A stretch of DNA of 64,000 nt from Halomonas litopenaei (GTDB lineage: Bacteria > Pseudomonadota > Gammaproteobacteria > Pseudomonadales > Halomonadaceae), in NCBI RefSeq assembly GCF_017303055.1, contig NZ_JAEKJT010000001.1:806001-870000 (forward strand). Reading direction: 5' to 3'. Positions 33,188 to 42,354 of this stretch are shown here, one piece after another. A model generated the notes under the pieces. It did not search any database, was not told the origin of the DNA, and saw only the letters and a program-made list of their open reading frames with translations. Every line of letters begins with the position of its first letter. Position 1 is the first letter of the stretch. The position numbers and the translations under genes are program-made.

Positions 33188-33964
33188 TCACCCTTTTTTC
33201 TGCTTCTGATGTTGTCGGACGCTAGGCTCCAGACAGGTGGTACCCAGGTGAGCACCACCGACCTGCAGGCCAAACAGCGGCCGCCGTCCTTGTGTGCACG
33301 CCAACTGAGAGCGACAGCGCGCCTGAATGATGTAGCAGTCGCCCATCGGCAGGTTATAGCGCCGACCCAGGGTTTCCAGCATGGTGTTGCGCCCGGACAA
33401 CCCCGGCAGACGAAAGCGGCAGTAGTCTAACCGGTCGATCTCGACATCGACAAACTCCAGCCAGTCCCTGAGCGTACCCGGTGTTCGCCAGTGTCCCTGA
33501 CCTGGCAGATGGCGTCGCTGCCGTGGGCTGAGCCTCATCAGCCCGGACACCGACAAGGGAGACCACCCGAGCAGCACCAGCCTGCCCTGCGGCGCCAACA
33601 CACGCACGGCCTCCTGCAGCAATTGATGAGGATGGGCCACGACCTCAAGCAGATGATTGAGCACTACTAGATCAACCGCCCCATCGGGTAGCGGGAGGCG
33701 CTCGGGCAGGCATACCAGCGTGCTGGAACTTTCCGCCAACTCCCTGGTCGGAGACCATCGTATCCAGTGACGTACGGCGGTCATGTCGACCAAAGGTTCG
33801 GCCAGAGATAGCTCGAGGCCATGCTGGCCGCACCAGCGCTCCGCCAGAGGACCCAGACAGGCCCTCTCGCAACGGCGGACAGCTTGACCACTGTCACTGG
33901 ACCAGTAGCGTCGAGCGTGCCGTATCAGGCGCGCGAGCTCCATCGGCTCCGACGCATTTGACAT
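33188..33964 (-). CDS. SAM-dependent methyltransferase (YafS-like)
   Basis: A 258-residue class I methyltransferase. CLPERLPLPDGAVDLVVLNH and VLAPQGRLVLLGWSPLSVSG are the Methyltransf_11-type motifs, although the N-terminal GxGxG loop is not obvious. The position next to rnhA and divergent from gloB matches E. coli yafS. The substrate is unknown. GGAGG lies upstream of the ATG at long spacing. Confidence 0.85.
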   Translation of the reverse strand: MSNASEPMELARLIRHARRYWSSDSGQAVRRCERACLGPLAERWCGQHGLELSLAEPLVDMTAVRHWIRWSPTRELAESSSTLVCLPERLPLPDGAVDLVVLNHLLEVVAHPHQLLQEAVRVLAPQGRLVLLGWSPLSVSGLMRLSPRQRRHLPGQGHWRTPGTLRDWLEFVDVEIDRLDYCRFRLPGLSGRNTMLETLGRRYNLPMGDCYIIQARCRSQLACTQGRRPLFGLQVGGAHLGTTCLEPSVRQHQKQKKG

Positions 33965-34142
33965 AGTGGACTCGTGCCTCCAAAGTGTCTGATTTTGCAG
34001 GGCGAAAAGCGAAGTTTACTGAAGACATCAGCTGCCGCCTGTCGCCACTAGCAGAGCGCCTGCAAGCTAACTAGACGTGTGCGCCTGCGGCATTAAATCC
34101 AGTGGCTATCGACTCTGCGGCTTTCGAAGGAACCTGACGACC

Positions 34143-34925
34143 ATGCTAAGCGTGACACCGATTCCTGCCTTTAGCGACAACTATATCTGGCTACTGCGCC
34201 AGGATTCGAGTCAAGAGGTCTGCGTGGTCGATCCAGGCGACGCCGAGCCCGTCATTCAGCTGCTCGAACGGGAAAACCTGACGCTGGGATGCATCCTGGT
34301 GACCCATCACCATCACGACCATACGGGCGGCATCGCCGAACTGGTCGAGCGCTACTCACCGCGCGTGGTCGGACCCAGAGCATCAGACTCGGACGCTCCC
34401 ACGGTCGAGGGCATTACCGAGATCGTCGGTGATGGTGATGAACTACGCGTGATGGGGCGCCTGTTCGAGGTGATGGCGGTTCCGGGGCACACCCTCGACC
34501 ACATCGCTTTCTTCACCGCTGGCATCCCCTCTCTACTGTTTTGTGGAGACACCTTGTTCAGCGGTGGCTGTGGCAGATTGTTCGAAGGATCCCCCGAACA
34601 GATGCTGCGCTCCCTCGAGCGGCTGAATACGCTACCAGCCGAAACCCTGGTATTCTCGGCTCACGAATATACCCTGGCCAACCTTGCCTTTGCGCAGGCG
34701 GCCAATCCAGGCAACCCCGAGGTTGCCCGTGCCCTGACCGACTGTCAGAAAGCACGTGAACTGGACCGACCCACGCTGCCAACAACGATGGAACGTGAGC
34801 GACGTATCAATCCTTTCCTTCGTTGCGATGATGAGGATGTCAAGCGCGCTGCATCAGCTCATGGGTCGACCGACAGCACGGACGCCACCTTTGCCACGTT
34901 GAGAGCCTGGAAGGATGACTTCTAA
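34143..34925 (+). CDS. gloB: Hydroxyacylglutathione hydrolase (glyoxalase II)
   Basis: A 260-residue metallo-beta-lactamase-fold enzyme that splits S-lactoylglutathione to lactate and glutathione. THHHHDHTGG is the metal site; VPGHTLDHIAF, FCGDTLFSGGCGR and FSAHEYTLANLAFA give the remaining ligands and substrate residues. The ATG at 34143 (MLSVTPIPAFSDNYIW) is the family start; the longer frame from 34077 is not. It is divergent from the methyltransferase and followed by mltD, as in E. coli. Confidence 0.96.
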   Translation: MLSVTPIPAFSDNYIWLLRQDSSQEVCVVDPGDAEPVIQLLERENLTLGCILVTHHHHDHTGGIAELVERYSPRVVGPRASDSDAPTVEGITEIVGDGDELRVMGRLFEVMAVPGHTLDHIAFFTAGIPSLLFCGDTLFSGGCGRLFEGSPEQMLRSLERLNTLPAETLVFSAHEYTLANLAFAQAANPGNPEVARALTDCQKARELDRPTLPTTMERERRINPFLRCDDEDVKRAASAHGSTDSTDATFATLRAWKDDF

Positions 34926-35008
34926 GGTCGCCATCAACTAGGCGTTCCATGTACATCGCCCCATGACAGGTTCGTGAACCCTTTCATGAACCGGGAGAAC
35001 TCTTACGC

Positions 35009-36217
35009 ATGACATTTCACACGACCCGTAGACGACTTCTTGGTGCTGCCAGTAGTCTGGCGCTCCTTGGCTCGTTGATGGCCGGTGCCTACACCTCGCA
35101 AGCCTCACCGCTCCCACCCGGTGGAGCACTGCCCTATAACAGCAGCCCCGGCAGCACTGCGGCCGCCCAGGGCGGCGCTGCGGCGCACCAGCATTTGACC
35201 ACCCACTTCTGGGACGCGCTGGAACTGGAACCGCAGGATGCCTGGACCAGCCTGCGCGGAGATTTTCAGTGGAACGATGTGGCCGTCAATGCGCGTGTGC
35301 AGGAGTGGATCGACTACTACCAGAAAAGTCCCCACAACGTTGCTGAGATCACCGAACGCGCCCGTCCGTGGCTAGCCTGGATCACCCAACAGGTGGAATC
35401 CCGCGGTCTCCCCGGCGAGATCGCCTTGATCCCGTTCGTGGAAAGCTCCTTTGACCCCAAGGCACGCAGCCACTTTGGCGCCGCTGGACTGTGGCAAATC
35501 ATGCCGCGTACCGGCGACGCGCTGGGGCTGAAGCGCAACGGTGCCTGGGATGGCCGCAACGACGTCGTGGCATCGACTCGCGCCGCCCTGGACTACATCG
35601 AGATGCAGGCCGATCAGTGGTACGAAGGCGATCTGATGCTGTCTCTGGCTGCCTACAACGCTGGCGCTGGTACGGTCAACAATGCCCGCCGCGCCGCGCA
35701 GGCAAGAGGCCTGGCCGGAGACTACTGGGACCTCAATCTTCCCGCCGAAACGATGGCCTACGTTCCCAAGCTGATTGCGATTTCTCGTATCATCGATAAC
35801 CCCGAGCGCTACGGCGTGACGTTACCTGACATCAGCGGCTCCGCGGCCTTCGCCAAGGTCTCGGTGACAGCTCCCATCTCGCTCAGCAAGGCCGCCGCCC
35901 TCGCCGGCGTGACCACCAGCGAGCTGGCCGAGCTGAACCCTGGGCTGAAGTCACGCAACGTCAATCCTCGCCACACCCGTCAAATTCTGGTCCCTGCCGA
36001 GAGCGCAGCGACCCTGCGCAGCGCCCTCACCAACATCAACGATGTTCAGGTGGCCAGCGCAGACCCGGCAGACACTCATGTGGTCGAGAGCGGCGAGACC
36101 CTCACGCGCATCGCCATGCTCTACTCTGTGTCACCTCGTGATCTTGCCCAATGGAATGGCATCGATAATCCGCAGGCTTTACAACCGGGCCAGCAACTGA
36201 CACTTTCCGGAAGATAA
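35009..36217 (+). CDS. mltD: Membrane-bound lytic murein transglycosylase D
   Basis: A 402-residue peptidoglycan lyase. An N-terminal signal (LLGAASSLALLGSLMAGAYT) has no clear lipobox. The SLT domain shows ALIPFVESSFDPKARSHFGA with catalytic Glu, AAGLWQIMP and SLAAYNAGAGTVNNA. One clear C-terminal LysM is HVVESGETLTRIAMLYSVS, preceded by a weaker LysM-like stretch (SLSKAAALAGVTTSELAEL). The shorter C terminus than in E. coli means fewer LysM units. GGGAGAAC precedes the ATG. Confidence 0.93.
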   Translation: MTFHTTRRRLLGAASSLALLGSLMAGAYTSQASPLPPGGALPYNSSPGSTAAAQGGAAAHQHLTTHFWDALELEPQDAWTSLRGDFQWNDVAVNARVQEWIDYYQKSPHNVAEITERARPWLAWITQQVESRGLPGEIALIPFVESSFDPKARSHFGAAGLWQIMPRTGDALGLKRNGAWDGRNDVVASTRAALDYIEMQADQWYEGDLMLSLAAYNAGAGTVNNARRAAQARGLAGDYWDLNLPAETMAYVPKLIAISRIIDNPERYGVTLPDISGSAAFAKVSVTAPISLSKAAALAGVTTSELAELNPGLKSRNVNPRHTRQILVPAESAATLRSALTNINDVQVASADPADTHVVESGETLTRIAMLYSVSPRDLAQWNGIDNPQALQPGQQLTLSGR

Positions 36218-36262
36218 AGCGGACGCCATTCTGGCGTCCCTCAGGACAAGGATTTCAGCGCG

Positions 36263-38089
36263 ATGCGACAGGTGGCGATTGGCGTGAGCCTCGCGAGCGT
36301 GCTGCTGGCCGGACATTGTGCGGCCGCAGACGTGTCTACCGTTCCCACGGTGCATGCCCTACCTCTGTTCGGTGAGCCGGCGCTGCCGGCTGACTTTGAC
36401 CACCTGCCCCATGCCAACCCCGATGCTCCTCATGGAGGCAGCCTGGTTCGTGCTGCCCAGGGCAGCTTCGACTCGACCAATCCCTTTATCGTGCGCGGCA
36501 CTCCCGCCTCTGGGCTTACCCAGATCTATGACACCCTGCTGGAGTCGAATCCGGGTGAACCTTTCACCATGTATGGGCTGCTGGCCGAAGGCATCAGGCT
36601 CGATCCGGATCGGCGCTGGGTCGAATTCGACTTGCGCCCGGAAGCGCGTTTTCATGACGGTGAACCGGTTGATGCCGACGATGTTGTCTTCAGCTTCCAG
36701 ACGCTGACCACCCAGGGACAGCCGTTCTATCGCGCCTACTACAGCGACGTTACCAGCGTGACCGCGGTTGATCGCGATACCATCCGCTTTGAACTTGGCG
36801 ACAGCGAGAGCCGAGAGCTGCCGCTGATCCTGGGGCAGATGCCGATCCTGCCTGAGCACTTCTGGCAAGACCGTGATTTCGAGGCCGTCACCCGCGACGC
36901 CTTGCTGGGATCGGGGCCCTATCGTATCGCCGAGGTAGATCCTGGCCGCCGAATCGTCTACGAGCGGGTCGATGACTACTGGGGGTGGCAGGTTCCGGTC
37001 AACGTGGGCCGCCACAATATCCAGCGACTGGTGTTTGACTACTATCGCGACCAGACGGTGGCGCTGGAAGCCTTTAAGGCAGGCAACCTCGACTTTCGAC
37101 TGGAGAACTCCGCCAGCAACTGGGCGACCGCCTACGAGTTTCCTGCGCTCAAGGAAGGGTTTGTCAAACAGCTGCAGGTGCACGATGGCCAGCCAGCGGG
37201 CATGCAGGCCTACGTGATGAATCTGCGCAAGGACAAGTTTCAGGACGTGCGCGTACGCGAGGCCATCACCATGGGCTTCGACTTTCCATGGCTGAATCAG
37301 AATCTGTTCTATGGGGCATACGAGCGCACCGACAGCTACTTCGAGAATTCCGAGATGGAAGCCAGTGGCCTGCCTTCCGCCCAGGAGCTTGCCTTGCTGG
37401 AGCCCTTTCGTGACCAGCTACCCGAGCGGGTCTTCACCCAGCCATTGCCCATGGAGCAACCCGAGGCCTTACGCCCACGTCTCGCTCATGCCCTTCAGCT
37501 GTTGACCGAAGCCGGCTTCGAAGCCCGAGATGGCACGATGGTCAATGCGCAGACCGGGGAACCGCTCAACATCGAAATCCTGCTCTACAGCACCCAGTTC
37601 GAGCGCATTGCTCAGCCGTTGCTGCGCAATCTTGCAAGGCTGGGCATCCAGGGCAATATTCGCACGGTGGATGTCAATCAGTACCTCAACCGCCTACGCA
37701 ACTTCGATTTCGACATGGTGGTGGGCAGCTATCCACAGTCCCTGAGTCCCGGCAATGAACAGCGCGAGTTCTGGGGAAGCGAGTACGCAGACCGTCCCCA
37801 GAGTCGCAACCTCATCGGATTGAAGGATCCGGTCATCGATGCCCTCCTGGATCGTCTTATCGCCGCGGAATCGCGCGAGGCACTGGATACGGCCGCGCAT
37901 GCCCTCGACCGCGTGTTGCGCTGGGGGTTCTATGTGGTTCCGCAGTTTCACCTGGCCGCACACCGTATCGCGCTGTGGGACAAGTTCGCCTGGCAGGAGC
38001 CCTTTCCCGAGTACACGCTCGATCTCAGCGCCTGGTGGGTCGATGGCGAGCGCGAAGAGGCCGTCGAGGCCCGCCAACGCAGCCGCTGA
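36263..38089 (+). CDS. yejA: Peptide ABC transporter substrate-binding protein YejA
   Basis: A 608-residue periplasmic family-5 binding protein with a cleavable signal (VAIGVSLASVLLAGHCAAA). The ALPLFGEPALPADFDHLPHA start and PHGGSLVRAAQGSFDSTNPF are characteristic of YejA-type peptide binders, which also take up microcin C. It is the first gene of the yejABEF operon, with 144 bases before yejB. A GGACGCC/GGCGTCC hairpin lies between mltD and this gene. Confidence 0.93.
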   Translation: MRQVAIGVSLASVLLAGHCAAADVSTVPTVHALPLFGEPALPADFDHLPHANPDAPHGGSLVRAAQGSFDSTNPFIVRGTPASGLTQIYDTLLESNPGEPFTMYGLLAEGIRLDPDRRWVEFDLRPEARFHDGEPVDADDVVFSFQTLTTQGQPFYRAYYSDVTSVTAVDRDTIRFELGDSESRELPLILGQMPILPEHFWQDRDFEAVTRDALLGSGPYRIAEVDPGRRIVYERVDDYWGWQVPVNVGRHNIQRLVFDYYRDQTVALEAFKAGNLDFRLENSASNWATAYEFPALKEGFVKQLQVHDGQPAGMQAYVMNLRKDKFQDVRVREAITMGFDFPWLNQNLFYGAYERTDSYFENSEMEASGLPSAQELALLEPFRDQLPERVFTQPLPMEQPEALRPRLAHALQLLTEAGFEARDGTMVNAQTGEPLNIEILLYSTQFERIAQPLLRNLARLGIQGNIRTVDVNQYLNRLRNFDFDMVVGSYPQSLSPGNEQREFWGSEYADRPQSRNLIGLKDPVIDALLDRLIAAESREALDTAAHALDRVLRWGFYVVPQFHLAAHRIALWDKFAWQEPFPEYTLDLSAWWVDGEREEAVEARQRSR

Positions 38090-38233
38090 AGGGCTGGCGA
38101 GATACCGTCCGCTGGAAGTCCAGCATGAAGGCGGCATAAAGGGGGCGCCGACGTTGATTCGGGCGAGTTGCTGAGTGACGCTCAACGCATCACCGTGGCA
38201 GCATGACGAGAACCTGTTCTGCAAGGAAGTGCC

Positions 38234-39307
38234 GTGGGTGCCTACATACTGCGCCGACTGTTGTTGATGATTCCCACCCTGCTGGGGATCATGCTGCTCA
38301 ATTTCATGATCGTTCAGGCCGCCCCCGGCGGCCCCATCGATCAAATTCTGGCCCGTTTCGAGGGCTTCTCCAGCGAGGCCAGCACACGTCTGCAAGGCGG
38401 AGGTGGCGAGACGCTCACCAGCGGTGAGTCACGCGGTAGCCGCGGGGTGCCCGAGCAGTTCATTGCTCAACTCGAACAGCAGTTCGGCTTCGACAAGCCC
38501 GCCCATGAGCGCTTCTTCGACATGATGGTGGACTACGCCACCTTCGACTTCGGCGAGAGCTTCTTCCGCGGTGAAGCGGTCACCACACTGATGCTGGAGC
38601 GTCTGCCGGTGTCGATATCGCTCGGTCTGTGGACGACGCTGCTGGTCTATCTCATTTCCATCCCCCTGGGGGTGCGCAAGGCGCTAAAACACGGCTCCGC
38701 CTTCGATGTCTGGACATCGGGGCTGGTCATCGTGGGATATGCCATTCCGGGGTTCCTGTTCGCCATCCTGTTGATCGTGCTGTTCGCGGGTGGCAGCTAC
38801 TTCGATGTCTTCCCGCTGCGTGGGCTGACCTCACCGGATTTCGCGGAGCTGGGAACCTGGGGCAAAGTAAAGGACTATCTCTGGCACATTATCCTGCCGG
38901 TCAGCGCCTCGGCCATCGGCAGCTTTGCTACCCTGACCATGCTCACCAAGAACAGCTTTCTTGATGAGATTCATCGCCAGTACGTGCTGACGGCCAGAGC
39001 CAAGGGCGCCGGTGACCGCAGGGTGCTGTACGGTCACGTCTTTCGTAACGCCATGCTGATCATCATCGCCGGCATGCCTGCCGCCCTGATTGGCATCTTC
39101 TTCACCGGCTCGCTGCTGATCGAGGTGATCTTTTCCTTGAACGGCCTGGGGCTGCTCGGCTTCGAGGCCGTGATGCAACGTGACTACCCAGTCATCTTCG
39201 GCACCTTGTATCTGTATACCCTGATAGGCCTCCTGTTAAAGCTGGTGTCCGACCTGACCTATGTCTGGGTGGACCCTCGCATCGACTTCGACACTCGGGA
39301 GTCCTGA
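38234..39307 (+). CDS. yejB: Peptide ABC transporter permease YejB
   Basis: A 357-residue inner-membrane permease of the DppB family with six helices. [20 protein letters not shown] is the N-terminal helix, and [20 protein letters not shown] is the EAA-type loop that contacts the ATPase. The long soluble insert near residues 40-110 is usual for YejB. The start is a GTG with AAGGAAG upstream. It stops two bases before yejE. Confidence 0.95.
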   Translation: MGAYILRRLLLMIPTLLGIMLLNFMIVQAAPGGPIDQILARFEGFSSEASTRLQGGGGETLTSGESRGSRGVPEQFIAQLEQQFGFDKPAHERFFDMMVDYATFDFGESFFRGEAVTTLMLERLPVSISLGLWTTLLVYLISIPLGVRKALKHGSAFDVWTSGLVIVGYAIPGFLFAILLIVLFAGGSYFDVFPLRGLTSPDFAELGTWGKVKDYLWHIILPVSASAIGSFATLTMLTKNSFLDEIHRQYVLTARAKGAGDRRVLYGHVFRNAMLIIIAGMPAALIGIFFTGSLLIEVIFSLNGLGLLGFEAVMQRDYPVIFGTLYLYTLIGLLLKLVSDLTYVWVDPRIDFDTRES

Positions 39308-39309
39308 CC

Positions 39310-40374
39310 GTGCCGACGCTATCCCCCATCACCCGACGCCGACTCAGCGTATTTCGTCACCAGCGCCGCGCCTGGTGGTCGCTGTGGGTCTTTGGACTAC
39401 TGTTCGTCCTGAGCCTTGGCGCGGAGCTGGTAGCCAATGACAAGCCGTTGCTGGTGAAGTACCAGCAGGAATGGTATTTCCCGCTGGCCGTGGATTACCC
39501 CGACACCGCCTTTGGTGGCTTCCTGCCTACCCCCGCCGACTATCGCGATGCGTTTACCCTGGACGCCATCGAGGCGGACGGCTGGATCCTGTGGGCCCCC
39601 ATCCCCTACTCCTATGACACCCTGGATATGGCGCTGACCCACCCTGCCCCCTCGCCGCCCGATGCCCGCCACTGGCTAGGCACCGATGACCAGGGGCGGG
39701 ACGTGCTGGCTCGCGTCATCTATGGCTTCCGCCTGTCGGTCATCTTTGCCCTGGTGCTGACCCTGGGCTCCCTGGTGCTGGGGGTGCTGGCAGGCGGGGT
39801 CCAGGGCTACTTTGGAGGCAAGGTCGACCTGGTAGGCCAGCGCCTGACCGAAATCTGGTCCGGGCTGCCCGTGCTGTTCCTGTTGATCATCCTGGCGAGC
39901 CTGGTCGAACCGAACCTGTGGTGGCTGCTGGGGATCATGCTGCTGTTCTCGTGGCTCGGCCTGGTGGACATCGTGCGAGCGGAATTCCTGCGTGCGCGCA
40001 ATCTCGAATATGTCCGGGCCGCAAAGGCCATGGGGCTACCGTCGCATCTGATCATGTGGCGACATGTCCTGCCCAATGCCATGGTCGCCACCCTGACCTT
40101 CATCCCGTTCCTGTTCACCGGTGCCATCACCACCCTGACAGCACTGGATTTCCTGGGCTTTGGCTTACCACCGGGCTCCCCTTCCCTGGGCGAGCTGGTC
40201 GCGCAAGGTAAGAACAATCTCCAGGCTCCCTGGCTTGGCATTACCGCCTTTCTGACGCTCGCCATCATGCTGTCATTGCTGGTGTTTATCGGTGAGGGCA
40301 TCCGTGATGCCTTCGATCCCCGCCACGTGCCCTCCTCGACAAGCAGCGGAACAGCCCAAGGAAGCGAGACATGA
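39310..40374 (+). CDS. yejE: Peptide ABC transporter permease YejE
   Basis: A 354-residue DppC-type permease. After the first helix there is a periplasmic insert (DYPDTAFGGFLPTPADYRDA and WAPIPYSYDTLD) typical of YejE. Then HWLGTDDQGRDVLARVIYGF and the EAA loop RAAKAMGLPSHLIMWRHVLP. It starts with GTG and overlaps yejF by ATGA. It partners YejB in the translocation channel. Confidence 0.95.
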   Translation: MPTLSPITRRRLSVFRHQRRAWWSLWVFGLLFVLSLGAELVANDKPLLVKYQQEWYFPLAVDYPDTAFGGFLPTPADYRDAFTLDAIEADGWILWAPIPYSYDTLDMALTHPAPSPPDARHWLGTDDQGRDVLARVIYGFRLSVIFALVLTLGSLVLGVLAGGVQGYFGGKVDLVGQRLTEIWSGLPVLFLLIILASLVEPNLWWLLGIMLLFSWLGLVDIVRAEFLRARNLEYVRAAKAMGLPSHLIMWRHVLPNAMVATLTFIPFLFTGAITTLTALDFLGFGLPPGSPSLGELVAQGKNNLQAPWLGITAFLTLAIMLSLLVFIGEGIRDAFDPRHVPSSTSSGTAQGSET

Positions 40375-41972
40375 GCAGCGATACGCTACTGACCCTAGAT
40401 CGCCTCAGCATCGACTTCGACGGACATAATGTCGTCAATGAGCTGTCCCTGGAGGTCAGGCGCGGGGAAACCCTGGCGCTGGTCGGGGAGTCTGGCTCGG
40501 GCAAGTCGGTCAGCGCACTCGGCGCCTTCAATCTGCTCTCCGACAATGCCAGCGTCTCTGGGGGCCGCTTCCTCGAGCAGACCGATCTCAGCAGGCTTAC
40601 ACGGGCGCAATGGCAAGGCCTGCTTGGCAACAGAGTCGGCTTCGTCTTTCAGGAGCCGATGACGTCACTCAATCCGCTGCACACGATTGGTCGCCAGCTG
40701 GCCGAAACCTTGAGATTGCACCAGGGCATCAAGGGACGTGCGGCACGTGCTCGCTGTCATCAACTACTCGAACAGGTACAGCTGCCCCGTGCGGAAGAGC
40801 TACTCGACGCCTGGCCCCATCAACTCTCCGGGGGGCAGCGCCAACGGGTGATGATCGCCATGGCCATCGCCAACGAGCCACAGCTGTTGATTGCCGATGA
40901 GCCTACCACGGCGCTGGATGTCACCGTGCAGCAGGATGTCCTTACACTGTTGGCTGAGCTTCGCGATCGCCATGGCATGGGCATGCTGTTCATTACCCAT
41001 GACTTGAATCTGGTGAAACGCCACGCCGATCGCGTCTGTGTCATGCACCGAGGCGTGGCCCAGGAAACCGGCGATGTCGACGAGGTCTTCAGCGCTCCCC
41101 GTAGCCAACATGCAAGAGAACTGCTGGAGGCAGAGCCCGCGGGACAGCCTGCCCCCACCGCAGCAGATGCCAGCCTGCTGATGCGTGCAAAAGGGCTCAG
41201 CGTTACCTTCGAGCGCCCGCGGCGGCTGCTGCAACGGGCGCGGCCAGGATTTCAGGCGGTAGCGCCGCTGGACCTCGAAATTGCCGAGGGTGAAACCCTG
41301 GGCATCGTTGGCGAGTCGGGTTCGGGCAAGACCACTCTGGCGAGCGCCCTGCTAAGGCTTACCCGCAGTAGCGGGTCCATCCAGTTCGATGACCAGCGGC
41401 TTGATCAGCTGAGCGGCAACGCCCTGCGCAAGCAGCGTCGCCAGCTGCAGATGGTGTTTCAGGACCCCTATGGTTCCCTGTCACCCCGCATGCCGGTGGC
41501 CGACATCGTCAGTGAGGGGCTGCGCTACCATCACCCCGAGCTTTCCCCGACAGAAGTTGCCGAGCGGGTTCGCCGAACGCTACGGGAGGTCGAACTGCCA
41601 CAAGACGTAGCGCGACGTTACCCCCATGAATTCTCGGGAGGCCAGCGCCAGCGCATCGCCGTGGCCAGAGCCATCATCCTTGAGCCTCGTCTCATCGTGC
41701 TGGATGAACCCACGTCGGCGCTGGACCGAACCGTTCAGAAGCAATTGATTGATCTGTTGCGACAACTTCAGGAGCGACATGGCTTGAGCTACCTGTTCAT
41801 CAGTCATGACCTGGCAGTAGTGCGAGCCATGGCGCATCGCGTCATGGTACTGAAGGAGGGAAAGGTGGTCGAAGAAGGCCCTTGTGCCGACATTCTCTCC
41901 CGCCCGAGCAGTGCCTATACTCGTGCCCTGGTGGACGCCGCCGGACTCTCAACGGGTTACGACCCCAAGTAA
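40371..41972 (+). CDS. yejF: Peptide ABC transporter ATP-binding protein YejF
   Basis: A 533-residue double ATPase. Walker A GESGSGKSVSA and signature LSGGQRQRVMIAMAIA are in the first half; GESGSGKTTLASA and FSGGQRQRIAVARAII in the second, with LIADEPTTALD and IVLDEPTSALD as Walker B. The fused two-domain form is diagnostic of YejF. It ends the operon; no clear terminator was found after it. Confidence 0.96.
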   Translation: MSSDTLLTLDRLSIDFDGHNVVNELSLEVRRGETLALVGESGSGKSVSALGAFNLLSDNASVSGGRFLEQTDLSRLTRAQWQGLLGNRVGFVFQEPMTSLNPLHTIGRQLAETLRLHQGIKGRAARARCHQLLEQVQLPRAEELLDAWPHQLSGGQRQRVMIAMAIANEPQLLIADEPTTALDVTVQQDVLTLLAELRDRHGMGMLFITHDLNLVKRHADRVCVMHRGVAQETGDVDEVFSAPRSQHARELLEAEPAGQPAPTAADASLLMRAKGLSVTFERPRRLLQRARPGFQAVAPLDLEIAEGETLGIVGESGSGKTTLASALLRLTRSSGSIQFDDQRLDQLSGNALRKQRRQLQMVFQDPYGSLSPRMPVADIVSEGLRYHHPELSPTEVAERVRRTLREVELPQDVARRYPHEFSGGQRQRIAVARAIILEPRLIVLDEPTSALDRTVQKQLIDLLRQLQERHGLSYLFISHDLAVVRAMAHRVMVLKEGKVVEEGPCADILSRPSSAYTRALVDAAGLSTGYDPK

Positions 41973-42055
41973 CGAGCGTCAGGAACGGCCGACGGTAACG
42001 AACGTCAGTAACGGACGGTAACGAGCGTCAGCTACGAGCGTCAGTAACGAGCGAC
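41971..42055 (+). repeat. Imperfect repeats of AACGAGCGTCAG
   Basis: About five copies of a 12-base unit with single changes (41971, 41998, 42020, 42033 and a partial one near 42047) start at the yejF stop codon. Spacing between copies varies. Confidence 0.75.
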
Positions 42056-42354
42056 AATGACGGCCGGCACTCGCTTGCCATGATGTCGCCGTACCACCCC
42101 ACGGGTGCCGTTCAACGGTGATAGCGGAGTGCCCTGCTCCATCCTGGGATAGACCGCAGCATCATCGCTTGCTGTAACGGTCGACTTGCCAACGCTTGAA
42201 CGGAAAAGCTCCGTTACGTTTGCTGCCACGAAACAAGATAACGGTATAAAAAGCTAGAAGCGTAAAAAAGCGTTAATGGGAATGTCAGCCTCATCAAGTG
42301 AACCAGAGGATACCTCGTTCTATACTGGCCGGATCAGCCGTTACAGGTCCTGCC
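42056..42354. other. Intergenic region before the diguanylate cyclase gene
   Basis: No convincing gene. A 62-codon minus-strand frame at 42041-42229 has only a GTG start and no ribosome binding site. An AT-rich stretch at 42225-42290 (with GGTATAAAAAGC) probably holds the cyclase promoter. Confidence 0.4.

Noticed and set aside
36359..37183. A 274-codon minus-strand frame inside yejA
   Set aside because: It lies wholly within a clear binding-protein gene and has no ribosome binding site or family features.
42041..42229. A 62-codon minus-strand frame before the cyclase gene
   Set aside because: It starts with GTG, has no ribosome binding site, and overlaps the repeat block after yejF.
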